Shown here piece after piece: positions 56,826 through 64,000 of a stretch of 64,000 nucleotides of DNA. The stretch comes from Treponema sp. UBA4692 (GTDB lineage: Bacteria > Spirochaetota > Spirochaetia > Treponematales > Treponemataceae). Numbering within the stretch: position 1 is the first letter of the stretch; every line of letters begins with the position of its first letter. Location of the stretch: assembly GCA_002404895.1 (NCBI GenBank), contig DHKO01000046.1:40937-104936 (forward strand), given 5' to 3'. A model generated the notes under the pieces. It saw only the letters and a program-made list of their open reading frames with translations, searched no databases and was not told where the DNA came from. A program made the translations under genes and the position numbers.

Positions 56826-57575
56826 TTAGCTTTTAAATCGCTTCAGAAAATTTTGCAGCCGCTCGGTTTTCGGGTTAGCGATTATCTCTTTCGGGCTTCC
56901 CTGCTCCGCAATCACGCCGTCCGCCATAAAAATCAGCTTGTCGCTCAGGTCGCGGGCAAACGCCATCTCGTGCGTCACTACAATCATCGTCATCTTCTCT
57001 TCCGCGAGTTTTCTTATAACGCTCAAGATTTCGCCGGTAAGCTCCGGGTCAAGCGCGCTGGTAGGCTCGTCAAAGTAAATCACTTTCGGCTTCAGCGCAA
57101 GGGAGCGCGCAATCGACACTCGCTGCTGCTGACCGCCTGAAAGCTCGCACGGATAGGATTTCTCCTTTCCAAGAAGATTCACTTTCGCAAGAAGAAGCCG
57201 CGCCGTCTCCAGCGCCTCAGCATAAGGGATTTTAAGGACGTGAATCTGCGCGTCCATTATATTCTGCAGAACCGTCATATGCGGAAAGAGATTGAAATTC
57301 TGGAAAACAAAGCCCGACTTTAGCGAAGCCTCGCGAAGAAGTTTCTTGTCTGAATATTTTCCGTCTTTTACAATGTCAAGACCGCAGATTGAGATAGAGC
57401 CTGAATCGACTTTTTCAAGCTGGGCAAGGCAGCGGAGCATCGTGGATTTTCCGCTTCCGCTCGGGCCGATTATGCCCAGGACCTCGCCCTCGTCAACATC
57501 GAAGGAGATTCCCCTTAAAACCTGAACATTGTCCGAAAAAGTTTTCTGAATGTTTTTTACTGAAATTATGCTCAT
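56826..57575 (-). CDS. glnQ: Polar amino-acid ABC transporter ATPase, GlnQ type
   Basis: A 249-residue ATPase. Walker A GPSGSGKST, signature ELSGGQQQR, Walker B VIYFDEPTSALDPE, and the H-loop VVTHEM, with the GlnQ-type FQNFNLFPHMTVLQN. It powers uptake of a polar amino acid with the permease and binding protein directly upstream. The exact substrate is not evident. Confidence 0.93.
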   Translation of the reverse strand: MSIISVKNIQKTFSDNVQVLRGISFDVDEGEVLGIIGPSGSGKSTMLRCLAQLEKVDSGSISICGLDIVKDGKYSDKKLLREASLKSGFVFQNFNLFPHMTVLQNIMDAQIHVLKIPYAEALETARLLLAKVNLLGKEKSYPCELSGGQQQRVSIARSLALKPKVIYFDEPTSALDPELTGEILSVIRKLAEEKMTMIVVTHEMAFARDLSDKLIFMADGVIAEQGSPKEIIANPKTERLQNFLKRFKS

Positions 57576-57596
57576 CCTGATTTTCCGCCCGCGTTT

Positions 57597-58232
57597 TTAT
57601 TTGTAGTAGTCAAGTTTCTTTTCAATCAAAATGAAGACAGAAGAAACAATCCAGTTCATAAGGAAATAGAAAATTCCGGCGATAAAAATCGGAGTCGTTG
57701 AGAAGATTCTGCTTGAAGCCGTCTGCGCCGTGCGCAAAAGCTCCACAACGCCGATTACAGAAACGAGAGCCGTGTCCTTTACAAGCGTAATAACCTCGTT
57801 TCCCATAGACGGAATCACGTTTTTTATCACCTGCGGAAGAATTATCCTGAAAAATGTCTGGAGTCTCGTGTAGCCTAGAACTTTCGCAGCCTCGTGCTGT
57901 CCTTTTGGAATCGACTGGATTCCGCCGCGGTAAATTTCCGCGAAATAGCACGCGTAGTTCACTGAAAGCGCGACAATGCTCGCCGTGAAGCGGTCGAACG
58001 AGAACGAAAAGACGTAGTAAGGCCCGAAATAGACGACAATCAGCTGAAGCATAAGCGGAGTTCCGCGGATTACAAGCAAGAACGCGTTTGTAATCCACGA
58101 GACAGGCTTGAATTTAGACATTCTTAGAGCCGCAAGAGGAAATCCGAGAGGAATTGAAAAAAGAAGCGTCAACGCAAAAACTTCAAGAGTCGTTAAAGTC
58201 GCTTCGAGCATTGAAATTATCATACTTGTCAT
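57597..58232 (-). CDS. Polar amino-acid ABC transporter permease
   Basis: A 211-residue permease of the HisMQ/GlnP type with five membrane helices, the RGTPLMLQL motif and the EAA loop HEAAKVLGYTRLQTFFRIILPQ. ATG 58232 is chosen because GGAG lies 8 nt before it; the frame extends to 58265. Confidence 0.92.
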   Translation of the reverse strand: MTSMIISMLEATLTTLEVFALTLLFSIPLGFPLAALRMSKFKPVSWITNAFLLVIRGTPLMLQLIVVYFGPYYVFSFSFDRFTASIVALSVNYACYFAEIYRGGIQSIPKGQHEAAKVLGYTRLQTFFRIILPQVIKNVIPSMGNEVITLVKDTALVSVIGVVELLRTAQTASSRIFSTTPIFIAGIFYFLMNWIVSSVFILIEKKLDYYK

Positions 58233-58274
58233 TGACGCTTCTCCATAAAAGGCCGCTGCAGGCAAAAGACTATT

Positions 58275-59054
58275 TTATTTTCCGATAACGCTGATGTCGC
58301 GTCCGAACCATTTCTCGCTTATTTTAGCCACAGTTCCGTCGGCCGCCATCTCGTTCAACGCGTTCTGCACCTTGTCGCGAAGCTCTGTGTTGCCTTTCTT
58401 GAAAGCGATTCCGTACTGCTCAGGCGCAAGCCCCTCCTCAAGAATCACAAACGGCTTTCCAGTCGTCTTGATTGAGTAGGCCGCCACAATCTCGTCCATC
58501 GCCACTCCGTCAACTCCGCCAATCTCAAGGTCGTTCAGCGCTGTGATGTTGTCCTTGAACTCCACGATTTCCTTAAGAGACTTCTTGAAGCCGCCGGCTC
58601 CGTCAATCGCGTCAGACGCGCTCGAGCCTGCCTGAACTCCAAGCTTTTTTCCGGCCAGGTCAGCCAAAGTCTTTATTCCAGAGTCCGCCTTTACAACGAC
58701 AATCTGAGCGTTGTTAAGATAAGGGTCAGAGAAAGTGAGAGCATCAAGACGCTCCGCCGTGATTGTAAGCCCGTTCCAGATGCATGAGATTTTTCCTGTG
58801 TTAAGCTCCTGCTCCTTTGCTGACCAGTCAATCGGCTGAACGCGCAAAGTCATTCCGATTCTTGAGCACACCTCGCGCGCAAGGTCGATGTCATATCCGA
58901 CAATCTCGTTCTTGTCGTCCCTGAATCCCATCGGAGGGAAAGAGTCGTCAAGGCCTAGAACGAATTCATTTGATGATTTTTTTCCGCCGCATGATGCAAA
59001 AGCGAAAAGGCTTGCCGCAACGGCAAGACCGGCAACGATTTTTGTGATTTTCAT
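58275..59054 (-). CDS. Amino-acid ABC transporter substrate-binding lipoprotein
   Basis: A 259-residue family-3 binding protein with a lipoprotein signal (LFAFASC, Cys22), FVLGLDDSFPPMGFRD, EIVGYDIDLAREVCSRIGM and the C-terminal ISEKWFGRD. It captures the amino acid outside the inner membrane for the permease and GlnQ. AGGAG lies before ATG 59054. First gene of the three-gene operon. Confidence 0.93.
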   Translation of the reverse strand: MKITKIVAGLAVAASLFAFASCGGKKSSNEFVLGLDDSFPPMGFRDDKNEIVGYDIDLAREVCSRIGMTLRVQPIDWSAKEQELNTGKISCIWNGLTITAERLDALTFSDPYLNNAQIVVVKADSGIKTLADLAGKKLGVQAGSSASDAIDGAGGFKKSLKEIVEFKDNITALNDLEIGGVDGVAMDEIVAAYSIKTTGKPFVILEEGLAPEQYGIAFKKGNTELRDKVQNALNEMAADGTVAKISEKWFGRDISVIGK

Positions 59055-59089
59055 ATTTTTCTCCTATTAAAATGTTTTCAAATAAGTTT

Positions 59090-59245
59090 TTAGCATGACA
59101 AAGCGGCTTATGTCATTCCGAACTCGAGAACTTTTGTTCTCGCTTTGATTCGGAATCTGTAAACGTCAGATGCTGAAACAAGTTCAGCATGACAGCCGCA
59201 GACACTGAATCAAAGCGAACGACAACGCGTTCGAGTTCAGCATGA
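59090..59245. repeat. Hairpin-rich intergenic element
   Basis: The gap between argH and the binding-protein gene holds three hairpins: ATTCCGAA...TTCGGAAT enclosing GAGAAC-TTTT-GTTCTC; TGCTGAA-ACAAG-TTCAGCA; and CGAAC...GTTCG. The words GCATGACA and TTCAGCATGAC recur three times, with GCGGC nearby. This looks like a dispersed REP-type element and may also terminate transcription of argH. Confidence 0.5.
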
Positions 59246-59260
59246 CGCGGCTTTTACCGT

Positions 59261-60691
59261 CTACAGATATTTTTCCGCGAAAGACTTCAAAATTGAAATC
59301 TGCTTTTCTGTCATTTCAGGCGACGGCCCGCCGGTTGTCTTTCTTGCCTCCATGCAGGCTTCAGGCGTTATTTTCGCAAAAATGTCCTCCTCAAAAAGAG
59401 GCGAGATTTTCTTCAAGTCGTCTATCTTCAAGTCCTCAATCGCGCCAAAGCCTTTGTCAATCGCAAGGCGCACGCACTGCGCGCTCACTCCGTGGGCAAC
59501 GCGGAACGGCAAGCCTTTTCTCACGAGATAGTCCGCAACATCTGTGGCGTTAGCAAAGCCGCCGAAGCAGGAAGCCTTCATCTTCGGAAGATTCCACTCC
59601 GCGCTCGAAACCATCGCCTCAAAGACAATCACGTTTCCCTGAACAGTGTCCAGAGCCTCGAAAAGCGGAGCCTTGTCCTCCTGCATATCGCGGTCGTAAG
59701 CGAGCGGAAGCCCTTTCATCATGACAAGAAGATTTATCAGGTCTCCGTAGACTTTTCCAGTGCGTCCGCGGATAAGCTCGGCAAAGTCAGGATTCTTTTT
59801 CTGGGGCATAATCGAAGAACCTGTTGACCATTTCTCGCTAAGGTTCACAAATCCGAATTCAGTTGTTGACCAAAGAACAATCTCCTCGCACATTCTGCTC
59901 AAATGGCTCTGCAAAAGCGCAAAGTCCGAAGTGAATTCAATGCAGTAGTCGCGGTCGGAAACCGAGTCAAGGGAATTTTCAGTAACGCCGTCAAAACCGA
60001 GAGTTTCCGCGACCATCTCGCGGTTCAAAGGAAGCCCCGACCCCATCAAAGCTCCCGAGCCGAGAGGCGAAAGAGAGACGCGCTTGAGGGAGTCAGAAAG
60101 ACGCTCAACATCGCGCTTAAGCATGAAAGCCCATGCGCACAAGTGCTGTGCCAAAGTTCCAGGCTGCGCGTGCTGCATATGGGTGTAGCCGGTTAAAAGC
60201 GAATCTTTATGATTTGAGGCGATGTCAGCAAGCGTTCTGATAAGAGAAGCGACAGCCTTCTGCAAGTCAGGAATCACACGGCGGAGATAAAGCCGCTCGT
60301 CAAGCGCAATCTGGTCGTTCCGGCTTCTTCCCGTGTGGAGCTTTTTTCCTGCGTCGCCGATTCTGTCCGTCAAAGTCGCCTCTACAAACGAGTGAATGTC
60401 CTCCGCAGAATAGTCGATTGTGAGCTTTCCAGTCTTCAAGTCGCTTTCAATAGAGTCAAGCCCTTGCTGAATCTGTTTGTTCTCGTCATCTGAAATTATT
60501 TTCTGGCTCGCGAGCATTGCAGCGTGGGCTTTCGAGCCGTGAATATCGTCAAGAGCCATGCGCTCGTCAACATAAATCGAAGTTTCAAACTCAACCGCCG
60601 CAGCGTCAGGACCTTCCTTGAAGCGTCCGTGCCACAAAGCCGCGTGATTGTTGTCGGTCATAGTTCCGTGTGTCTCGTTGTTTTTGTTCAT
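59261..60691 (-). CDS. argH: Argininosuccinate lyase
   Basis: A 476-residue enzyme that splits argininosuccinate to arginine and fumarate. The superfamily signature GSSIMPQKKNP (291-301), TGYTHMQHAQP and HTGRSRNDQ are present. No argG is nearby. ATG 60691 follows TATAAT by 6 nt with no Shine-Dalgarno. Confidence 0.96.
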   Translation of the reverse strand: MNKNNETHGTMTDNNHAALWHGRFKEGPDAAAVEFETSIYVDERMALDDIHGSKAHAAMLASQKIISDDENKQIQQGLDSIESDLKTGKLTIDYSAEDIHSFVEATLTDRIGDAGKKLHTGRSRNDQIALDERLYLRRVIPDLQKAVASLIRTLADIASNHKDSLLTGYTHMQHAQPGTLAQHLCAWAFMLKRDVERLSDSLKRVSLSPLGSGALMGSGLPLNREMVAETLGFDGVTENSLDSVSDRDYCIEFTSDFALLQSHLSRMCEEIVLWSTTEFGFVNLSEKWSTGSSIMPQKKNPDFAELIRGRTGKVYGDLINLLVMMKGLPLAYDRDMQEDKAPLFEALDTVQGNVIVFEAMVSSAEWNLPKMKASCFGGFANATDVADYLVRKGLPFRVAHGVSAQCVRLAIDKGFGAIEDLKIDDLKKISPLFEEDIFAKITPEACMEARKTTGGPSPEMTEKQISILKSFAEKYL

Positions 60692-60697
60692 AGAAGC

Positions 60698-60703
60698 ATT
60701 ATA
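60698..60703 (-). promoter_or_regulatory. TATAAT -10 box of argH
   Basis: A perfect TATAAT followed by 6 nt and the ATG at 60691; the -35 is weak. Predicted leaderless start. Confidence 0.5.
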
Positions 60704-60811
60704 TCGAATTTAAGGGAGATTAGAAAAGCAATTCTTAGAACGCAATCAGAAACTGTGATTACAAATTAAGAATTTCGGAATAGAAAAAGGAAAAAGAAAA
60801 GAAATAGTTTT

Positions 60812-61042
60812 GACGAATATCGGCAAATCACTTTTTCTTGAAACGTCATCGTGACGAACGCCGACAAAACAGTTTTTCTTGAATCGTCATCATGACGAAA
60901 GCCGTCAAAACGCTTTTTCACGAATCGTCATCGTGACGAACGCCGGAAAAACGCTTTTTCACGGATTGTCATCATGACAAACGCCGGCAAAACGCTTTTT
61001 CTTGATTCGTTATTTTGACGAACGCCGGCAAAACGCTTTTTC
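60812..61042. repeat. 41-bp tandem repeats with internal hairpins (about 5.6 copies)
   Basis: Units start at 60812, 60853, 60894, 60935, 60976 and 61017 (partial). Each reads roughly GACGAACGCCGGCAAAACG, then CTTTTTC and a hairpin TCGTCA-TCA-TGACGA at the junction with the next unit. The array directly follows the mtaB stop and fills most of the 350-nt gap before argH. There are no unique spacers and no gene. Confidence 0.9.
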
Positions 61043-62550
61043 TAATATTCAACCGCAGCCAGACACTCGCTTTCGCCGGTGCGCTCGTTCTCTTCAAGCG
61101 GGCGGAGAATCTTTACAAAAATCACGCTGCCTGCCTCCGGGAGTTTTTTTGCGCCGGGAGAAAAGACAAGCTGGCAGTGCAGAAAATTTTCCGTTACGGC
61201 GTGGACTACAATGCGGTCTTTCACAAGGCGCACGCGGTGGACAGTCTCGCAGACGGCGCTCAGGATTTTCCCCTCAAACGACTTTATGTATTCGGTCTTT
61301 GATTTTCTGTTGAAATCTTCAAGCCGCTTTATTCTCTCATCGGTTATGTAGTTCGGAACCATCGGGCGCATTTTGAATGCCTCAGTTCCCGGCCGCGGAC
61401 TGAACGGAAACGCATGCACAAACGCAAAGCCGCATTTCTCAAGCATTTTGAGAGTCTCTTCAAAGTCCTCGCCCGTTTCTCCAGGGAATCCAGCGATTAT
61501 GTCGCACGCAAGAAACGGATTCTCCTTAGCCTTTTTCAAAAGTTCGCACGCCCTGTAAACCGCCTCTATTCTATAAGGCCGCTTCATTTTTTCAAGAACA
61601 GCGTCGCTTCCGCTCTGCACGGAAATATGGAAATGAGGGCGGAGACGCGGATTTTTTATCGCCTTGCAAAGCTCCTCGTCAACGATTTCAGGATAAAGGC
61701 TCGAGATTCTGACGGCGATTTTCTCTGTGTTTTCAAGAATCAGGCGCAAGATCGAAGCGAACTTCACATATTTTTTTCCATCTTTTTCAAAGAGATTGAG
61801 ATTTTCAGGAATCTTCAGACTGTTTTCCGCAAATTTATTTCCGTCAAAAAGACCGAAATACTGAGCGATGTTCACGGTTGTGATTACAACCTCGCTCTGG
61901 CCGCTTTTTTCAAGCGAGCGCACGCGCTCCACGCACGAGAAAGCGTCAAGCGAGACCGATTTTCCGCGCGCAAGGCGAATCCGGCAGTAAGTGCAGACGC
62001 TGTTGCAGCCGTCCTGAATCTTCAATGATGAGCGCGAATGATTTATGAATGTGTCAGTTGAAAGCCTGAAAGGCTCGGTGATTACATTTTTGAGCGGAGA
62101 GCTGTTCTCGCCGTCAAAGAATTTCTGGATTTCACAGGAGATTTCTTTTCCGTCCGCGTCAGGATTTTTTCCAAGAATATCTTTCAGGATTTTTGGAACA
62201 TCAGCCATCGCGCCTTTATGCTGACCGCCCAAAACGCAGACACGCCCGTCAATTTCAAGAATGTCTTTCTGATTTAACTGCGCGTAGCAGCCGGTAACGG
62301 CAACCGCGCTTTTCGGGCAGACTTTCAAAAGCATCCGGATAATCCGCCGCGCTTTCTGCTCGGCTTTTGCGGTAACAGTGCAGGTGTTCACGACGCACAG
62401 CGCGACCTCATCATCACAAGCGGCGGAAGCAGTCAAAGGCGACATTGTAACATCAAAGCCCGAATCGGAGAAAAAACGCGCCGCCCCCTCGCTTTCAACC
62501 TGATTCAGCTTGCAGCCGAGCGTCTCAAAATGGATTTTTCTTTTTTGCAT
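61042..62550 (-). CDS. mtaB: tRNA (t6A37) methylthiotransferase
   Basis: A 502-residue radical-SAM enzyme that converts t6A to ms2t6A at tRNA position 37. The N-terminal UPF0004 Cys residues (Cys13 in ETLGCKLNQVESE, Cys57, Cys88), the radical-SAM CxxxCxxC (Cys182, 186, 189 in DGCNSVCTYCR) and a C-terminal TRAM-like region are present. ETLGCKLNQ marks the MtaB rather than the MiaB branch. ATG 62550 starts 10 nt after the TPR gene stop; the longer frame overlaps that gene. Confidence 0.9.
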   Translation of the reverse strand: MQKRKIHFETLGCKLNQVESEGAARFFSDSGFDVTMSPLTASAACDDEVALCVVNTCTVTAKAEQKARRIIRMLLKVCPKSAVAVTGCYAQLNQKDILEIDGRVCVLGGQHKGAMADVPKILKDILGKNPDADGKEISCEIQKFFDGENSSPLKNVITEPFRLSTDTFINHSRSSLKIQDGCNSVCTYCRIRLARGKSVSLDAFSCVERVRSLEKSGQSEVVITTVNIAQYFGLFDGNKFAENSLKIPENLNLFEKDGKKYVKFASILRLILENTEKIAVRISSLYPEIVDEELCKAIKNPRLRPHFHISVQSGSDAVLEKMKRPYRIEAVYRACELLKKAKENPFLACDIIAGFPGETGEDFEETLKMLEKCGFAFVHAFPFSPRPGTEAFKMRPMVPNYITDERIKRLEDFNRKSKTEYIKSFEGKILSAVCETVHRVRLVKDRIVVHAVTENFLHCQLVFSPGAKKLPEAGSVIFVKILRPLEENERTGESECLAAVEY

Positions 62551-62560
62551 TTCTATAAAA

Positions 62561-63184
62561 CTATCTAAGACGTGCGGAAACTCTGTCTCTTCCGCGGACA
62601 GCGTCACCCTGATTTGAATCGAGAGAAAGAGCCTTGTTGTACGCTTCAAGCGCCCCGGCATAGTTTCCGGCCATCTCGCGCGCATAGCCGCAGCGGCTCC
62701 ACCACAGAGCAACCTGCGGCTCAGTGTAGACCGCCGCTGTCATAGACATATCGGCATGCTGGTATTTTCCCTGCCGGATATAAATCTCGCCCATGTAATA
62801 ATAAGCGTTTCCGATCCTCGCCGCGTTTGAAGGCGCGCTTGCAATATAAAGCTGGAACATCTCCATTGCGCCTGTATTTTTTCCAAGATAATATTTTGCC
62901 TCAGCAAGAATCTCCATAAGGCGAACATCTCCCGGAGCAAGTTTTCTTGCAGCTGTCGCCCTCTCCTCGCCCTCGGCGTACTGTCGGTTTCTCACCAAGC
63001 TCCAGCAAAGAACACAGTAAGAGTCAACATTGTTCGGATTCAAAGCGATTTCCTGCTCGCAAACCTTGATTGCCTCCGCATACTGCTCGTTTCTGTAAAG
63101 AACAAGCGCGTCAGGCTTCTGCGCAAAAGAGACCGCAGCAAAAGAAAGAAAAAATATCGTCAAAAAAGTTTTCGAAAATCTCAT
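62561..63184 (-). CDS. Small periplasmic TPR protein
   Basis: A 207-residue protein with a signal peptide (1-21, ending VSFAQ) and about four TPR units (EQYAEAIKVCEQEIALNPNN, AYYYMGEIYIRQGKYQHA, GNYAGALEAYNKALSLDSNQ). A protein-interaction role in the periplasm is likely. AGGTGG precedes ATG 63184; it is followed closely by mtaB. Confidence 0.8.
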   Translation of the reverse strand: MRFSKTFLTIFFLSFAAVSFAQKPDALVLYRNEQYAEAIKVCEQEIALNPNNVDSYCVLCWSLVRNRQYAEGEERATAARKLAPGDVRLMEILAEAKYYLGKNTGAMEMFQLYIASAPSNAARIGNAYYYMGEIYIRQGKYQHADMSMTAAVYTEPQVALWWSRCGYAREMAGNYAGALEAYNKALSLDSNQGDAVRGRDRVSARLR

Positions 63185-63249
63185 ATTCCACCTGAAAATT
63201 TCAATTTTAGAACTTCAATTTTTAAGATAAAAGATAAAACTGAATAAAA

Positions 63250-63612
63250 CTATGCGGTCGTCATTGTGCAGCGGCCAGAAAAATAAGAGCCAGGCTCTAG
63301 GACAACCTGCTTTGAGGAAATATCGCCTGAAACAGAGCCAGAAGACGTAACAAAAACAAGATTCTTCGCAGTGATGTTTCCCTCGACCTTTCCGCGCACA
63401 AGAACACGCGTCGCTGAAACTCCAGCCTTAACAACAGCGTTGGTGTCAACAACCAAGTCGCTTGTCGCCTCGATAGAGCCTGTAACGTTTCCGCGAATCA
63501 TAAACGGCTTCGCGAATTTTATATTTCCATGAAAAGAAATGTCCGAAGCGAGAATCGTGTCAAAATCCTCGTCTTCCAAATCAAAAAGGTCAGTATCCTT
63601 AACTTCTGCCAT
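63250..63612 (-). CDS. Bactofilin
   Basis: A 120-residue bactofilin (DUF583): a short N-terminus, then a right-handed beta-helix of short repeats (GNIKFAKPFMIRGNVTGSIEA, VLVRGKVEGNITAKNL, SGSVSGDISSK). Bactofilins polymerise into filaments that scaffold cell-wall or shape proteins. ATG 63612 has CAGGAAAA about 8 nt upstream; the frame extends to 63666 without a better start. It lies upstream of the TPR protein gene. Confidence 0.88.
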   Translation of the reverse strand: MAEVKDTDLFDLEDEDFDTILASDISFHGNIKFAKPFMIRGNVTGSIEATSDLVVDTNAVVKAGVSATRVLVRGKVEGNITAKNLVFVTSSGSVSGDISSKQVVLEPGSYFSGRCTMTTA

Positions 63613-63921
63613 CAGTGTTTTCCTGTAAAAAATTTTTCTTGCGCAGGCAAGCAAACTTTCTGGCACGCGGAAAATCTCCGCAAAACCGCGCCGCCCCGAA
63701 AATAAAGAAACAAAAACAGTTTACAATATATCGGGGCTTCTGTCTAATAGGCTGGAAGAAAGTATCAAAGAGCATCAAACGAATCAATTTTCACGTTCTG
63801 AGTGAATTCTGAAAAGCAAGAATTTATCTTATAGGGCTTATTCATAATTTCCATCAGCGTTTTTTTGGAAATTATTTTAAACAAATTCGTTTTTTCTATT
63901 TTAATGTGTGGTGAACAAACA
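63613..63921. other. Intergenic region right of the bactofilin gene
   Basis: About 300 nt with no convincing reading frame, RNA gene or repeat. It presumably holds the bactofilin promoter, but no good -35/-10 pair stands out. Near its right end a 6-codon frame (ATG 63922 to TAA 63942) precedes the inverted repeats. Confidence 0.4.
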
Positions 63922-63941
63922 ATGAAGAAAATAAATAACTA

Positions 63942-64000
63942 AGTTACCCGAATAAAGTAACTATATTTTCAAATTTAGTTACTTTATTTTAAAATATAGT
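63942..64000. repeat. Nested inverted repeats at the right window edge
   Basis: A perfect 13-bp pair AATAAAGTAACTA / TAGTTACTTTATT (63951-63963, 63976-63988) overlaps a perfect 10-bp pair ACTATATTTT / AAAATATAGT (63960-63969, 63991-64000). AGTTAC occurs three times (63942-63947, 63977-63982 direct; 63957-63962 reversed). It may be operator sites or an element end; the window stops here. Confidence 0.65.

Noticed and set aside
59055..59260. Riboswitch before the amino-acid transporter
   Set aside because: The hairpins resemble a repeat element and do not show conserved riboswitch cores; there is also a normal ribosome site next to the start.
60812..61042. CRISPR array or coding repeat
   Set aside because: 41-bp units are conserved over their full length, so there are no spacers, and 41 is not a multiple of 3 so no stable repeat protein results.

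Overview
The window looks like chromosomal DNA of a treponeme-type spirochaete. This is inferred from gene content and order: corC/tlyC-ybeY-pgpH-phoH, rimP-nusA-infB-rbfA-truB/ribF-rpsO-pnp, many periplasmic TPR, HEAT and LysM proteins with short signal peptides, CheW, a bactofilin, and LptF/LptG-like and Mla-like genes without lipid A genes. No 16S gene is present, so the species is not assigned. Most genes lie on the minus strand.

Layout. 1-187: signal-peptide end of a cut-off gene. 195-1875: prfB and an orphan Cas2-like gene. 1939-9402: secreted FN3-like and TPR proteins, then the corC-ybeY-pgpH-phoH cluster. 9460-14138: five-gene operon mlaE-mlaF-mlaD, TPR lipoprotein, outer-membrane beta-barrel. 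14332-18411 (plus): CapA-like protein and HrpA helicase. 18481-25019: HEAT protein, tgt, two LptF/LptG-like permeases, dut. 25463-35095: the translation/transcription operon read from rimP to pnp, with a promoter and an attenuator-like hairpin before rimP, a TruB-RibF fusion, and a strong terminator after pnp. 35360-46343: RlpA, tRNA-Pro and tRNA-Asp, a LysM/NlpD-like protein, YfbR-like HD protein, recN, nadK, a lysine-less DegT-like protein, cheW, a GltD-like flavoprotein and ComF.

46469-56771 is the accessory part. It holds a CbiL fused to a Cys-rich domain, a type I restriction system in the order S-R-M with a half-size HsdS, a block of eight 23-bp tandem repeats, an XRE regulator with an ImmA-type protease, an HU-DUF4469 protein, an overlapping toxin/immunity-like gene pair and a DUF4417-like protein. 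56826-63612 returns to housekeeping genes: a polar amino-acid ABC transporter, argH, a 41-bp tandem hairpin repeat array, mtaB, a TPR protein and a bactofilin. The right edge holds nested inverted repeats cut by the window end.

One pattern runs through the window. Several operon-leading genes lack a Shine-Dalgarno sequence and instead have a -10-like hexamer ending 6-7 nt before the start codon (1875, 1939, 9366, 14332, 25019, 36226, 60691). Internal operon genes usually have a normal Shine-Dalgarno sequence or overlap the gene before. This suggests many leaderless mRNAs.
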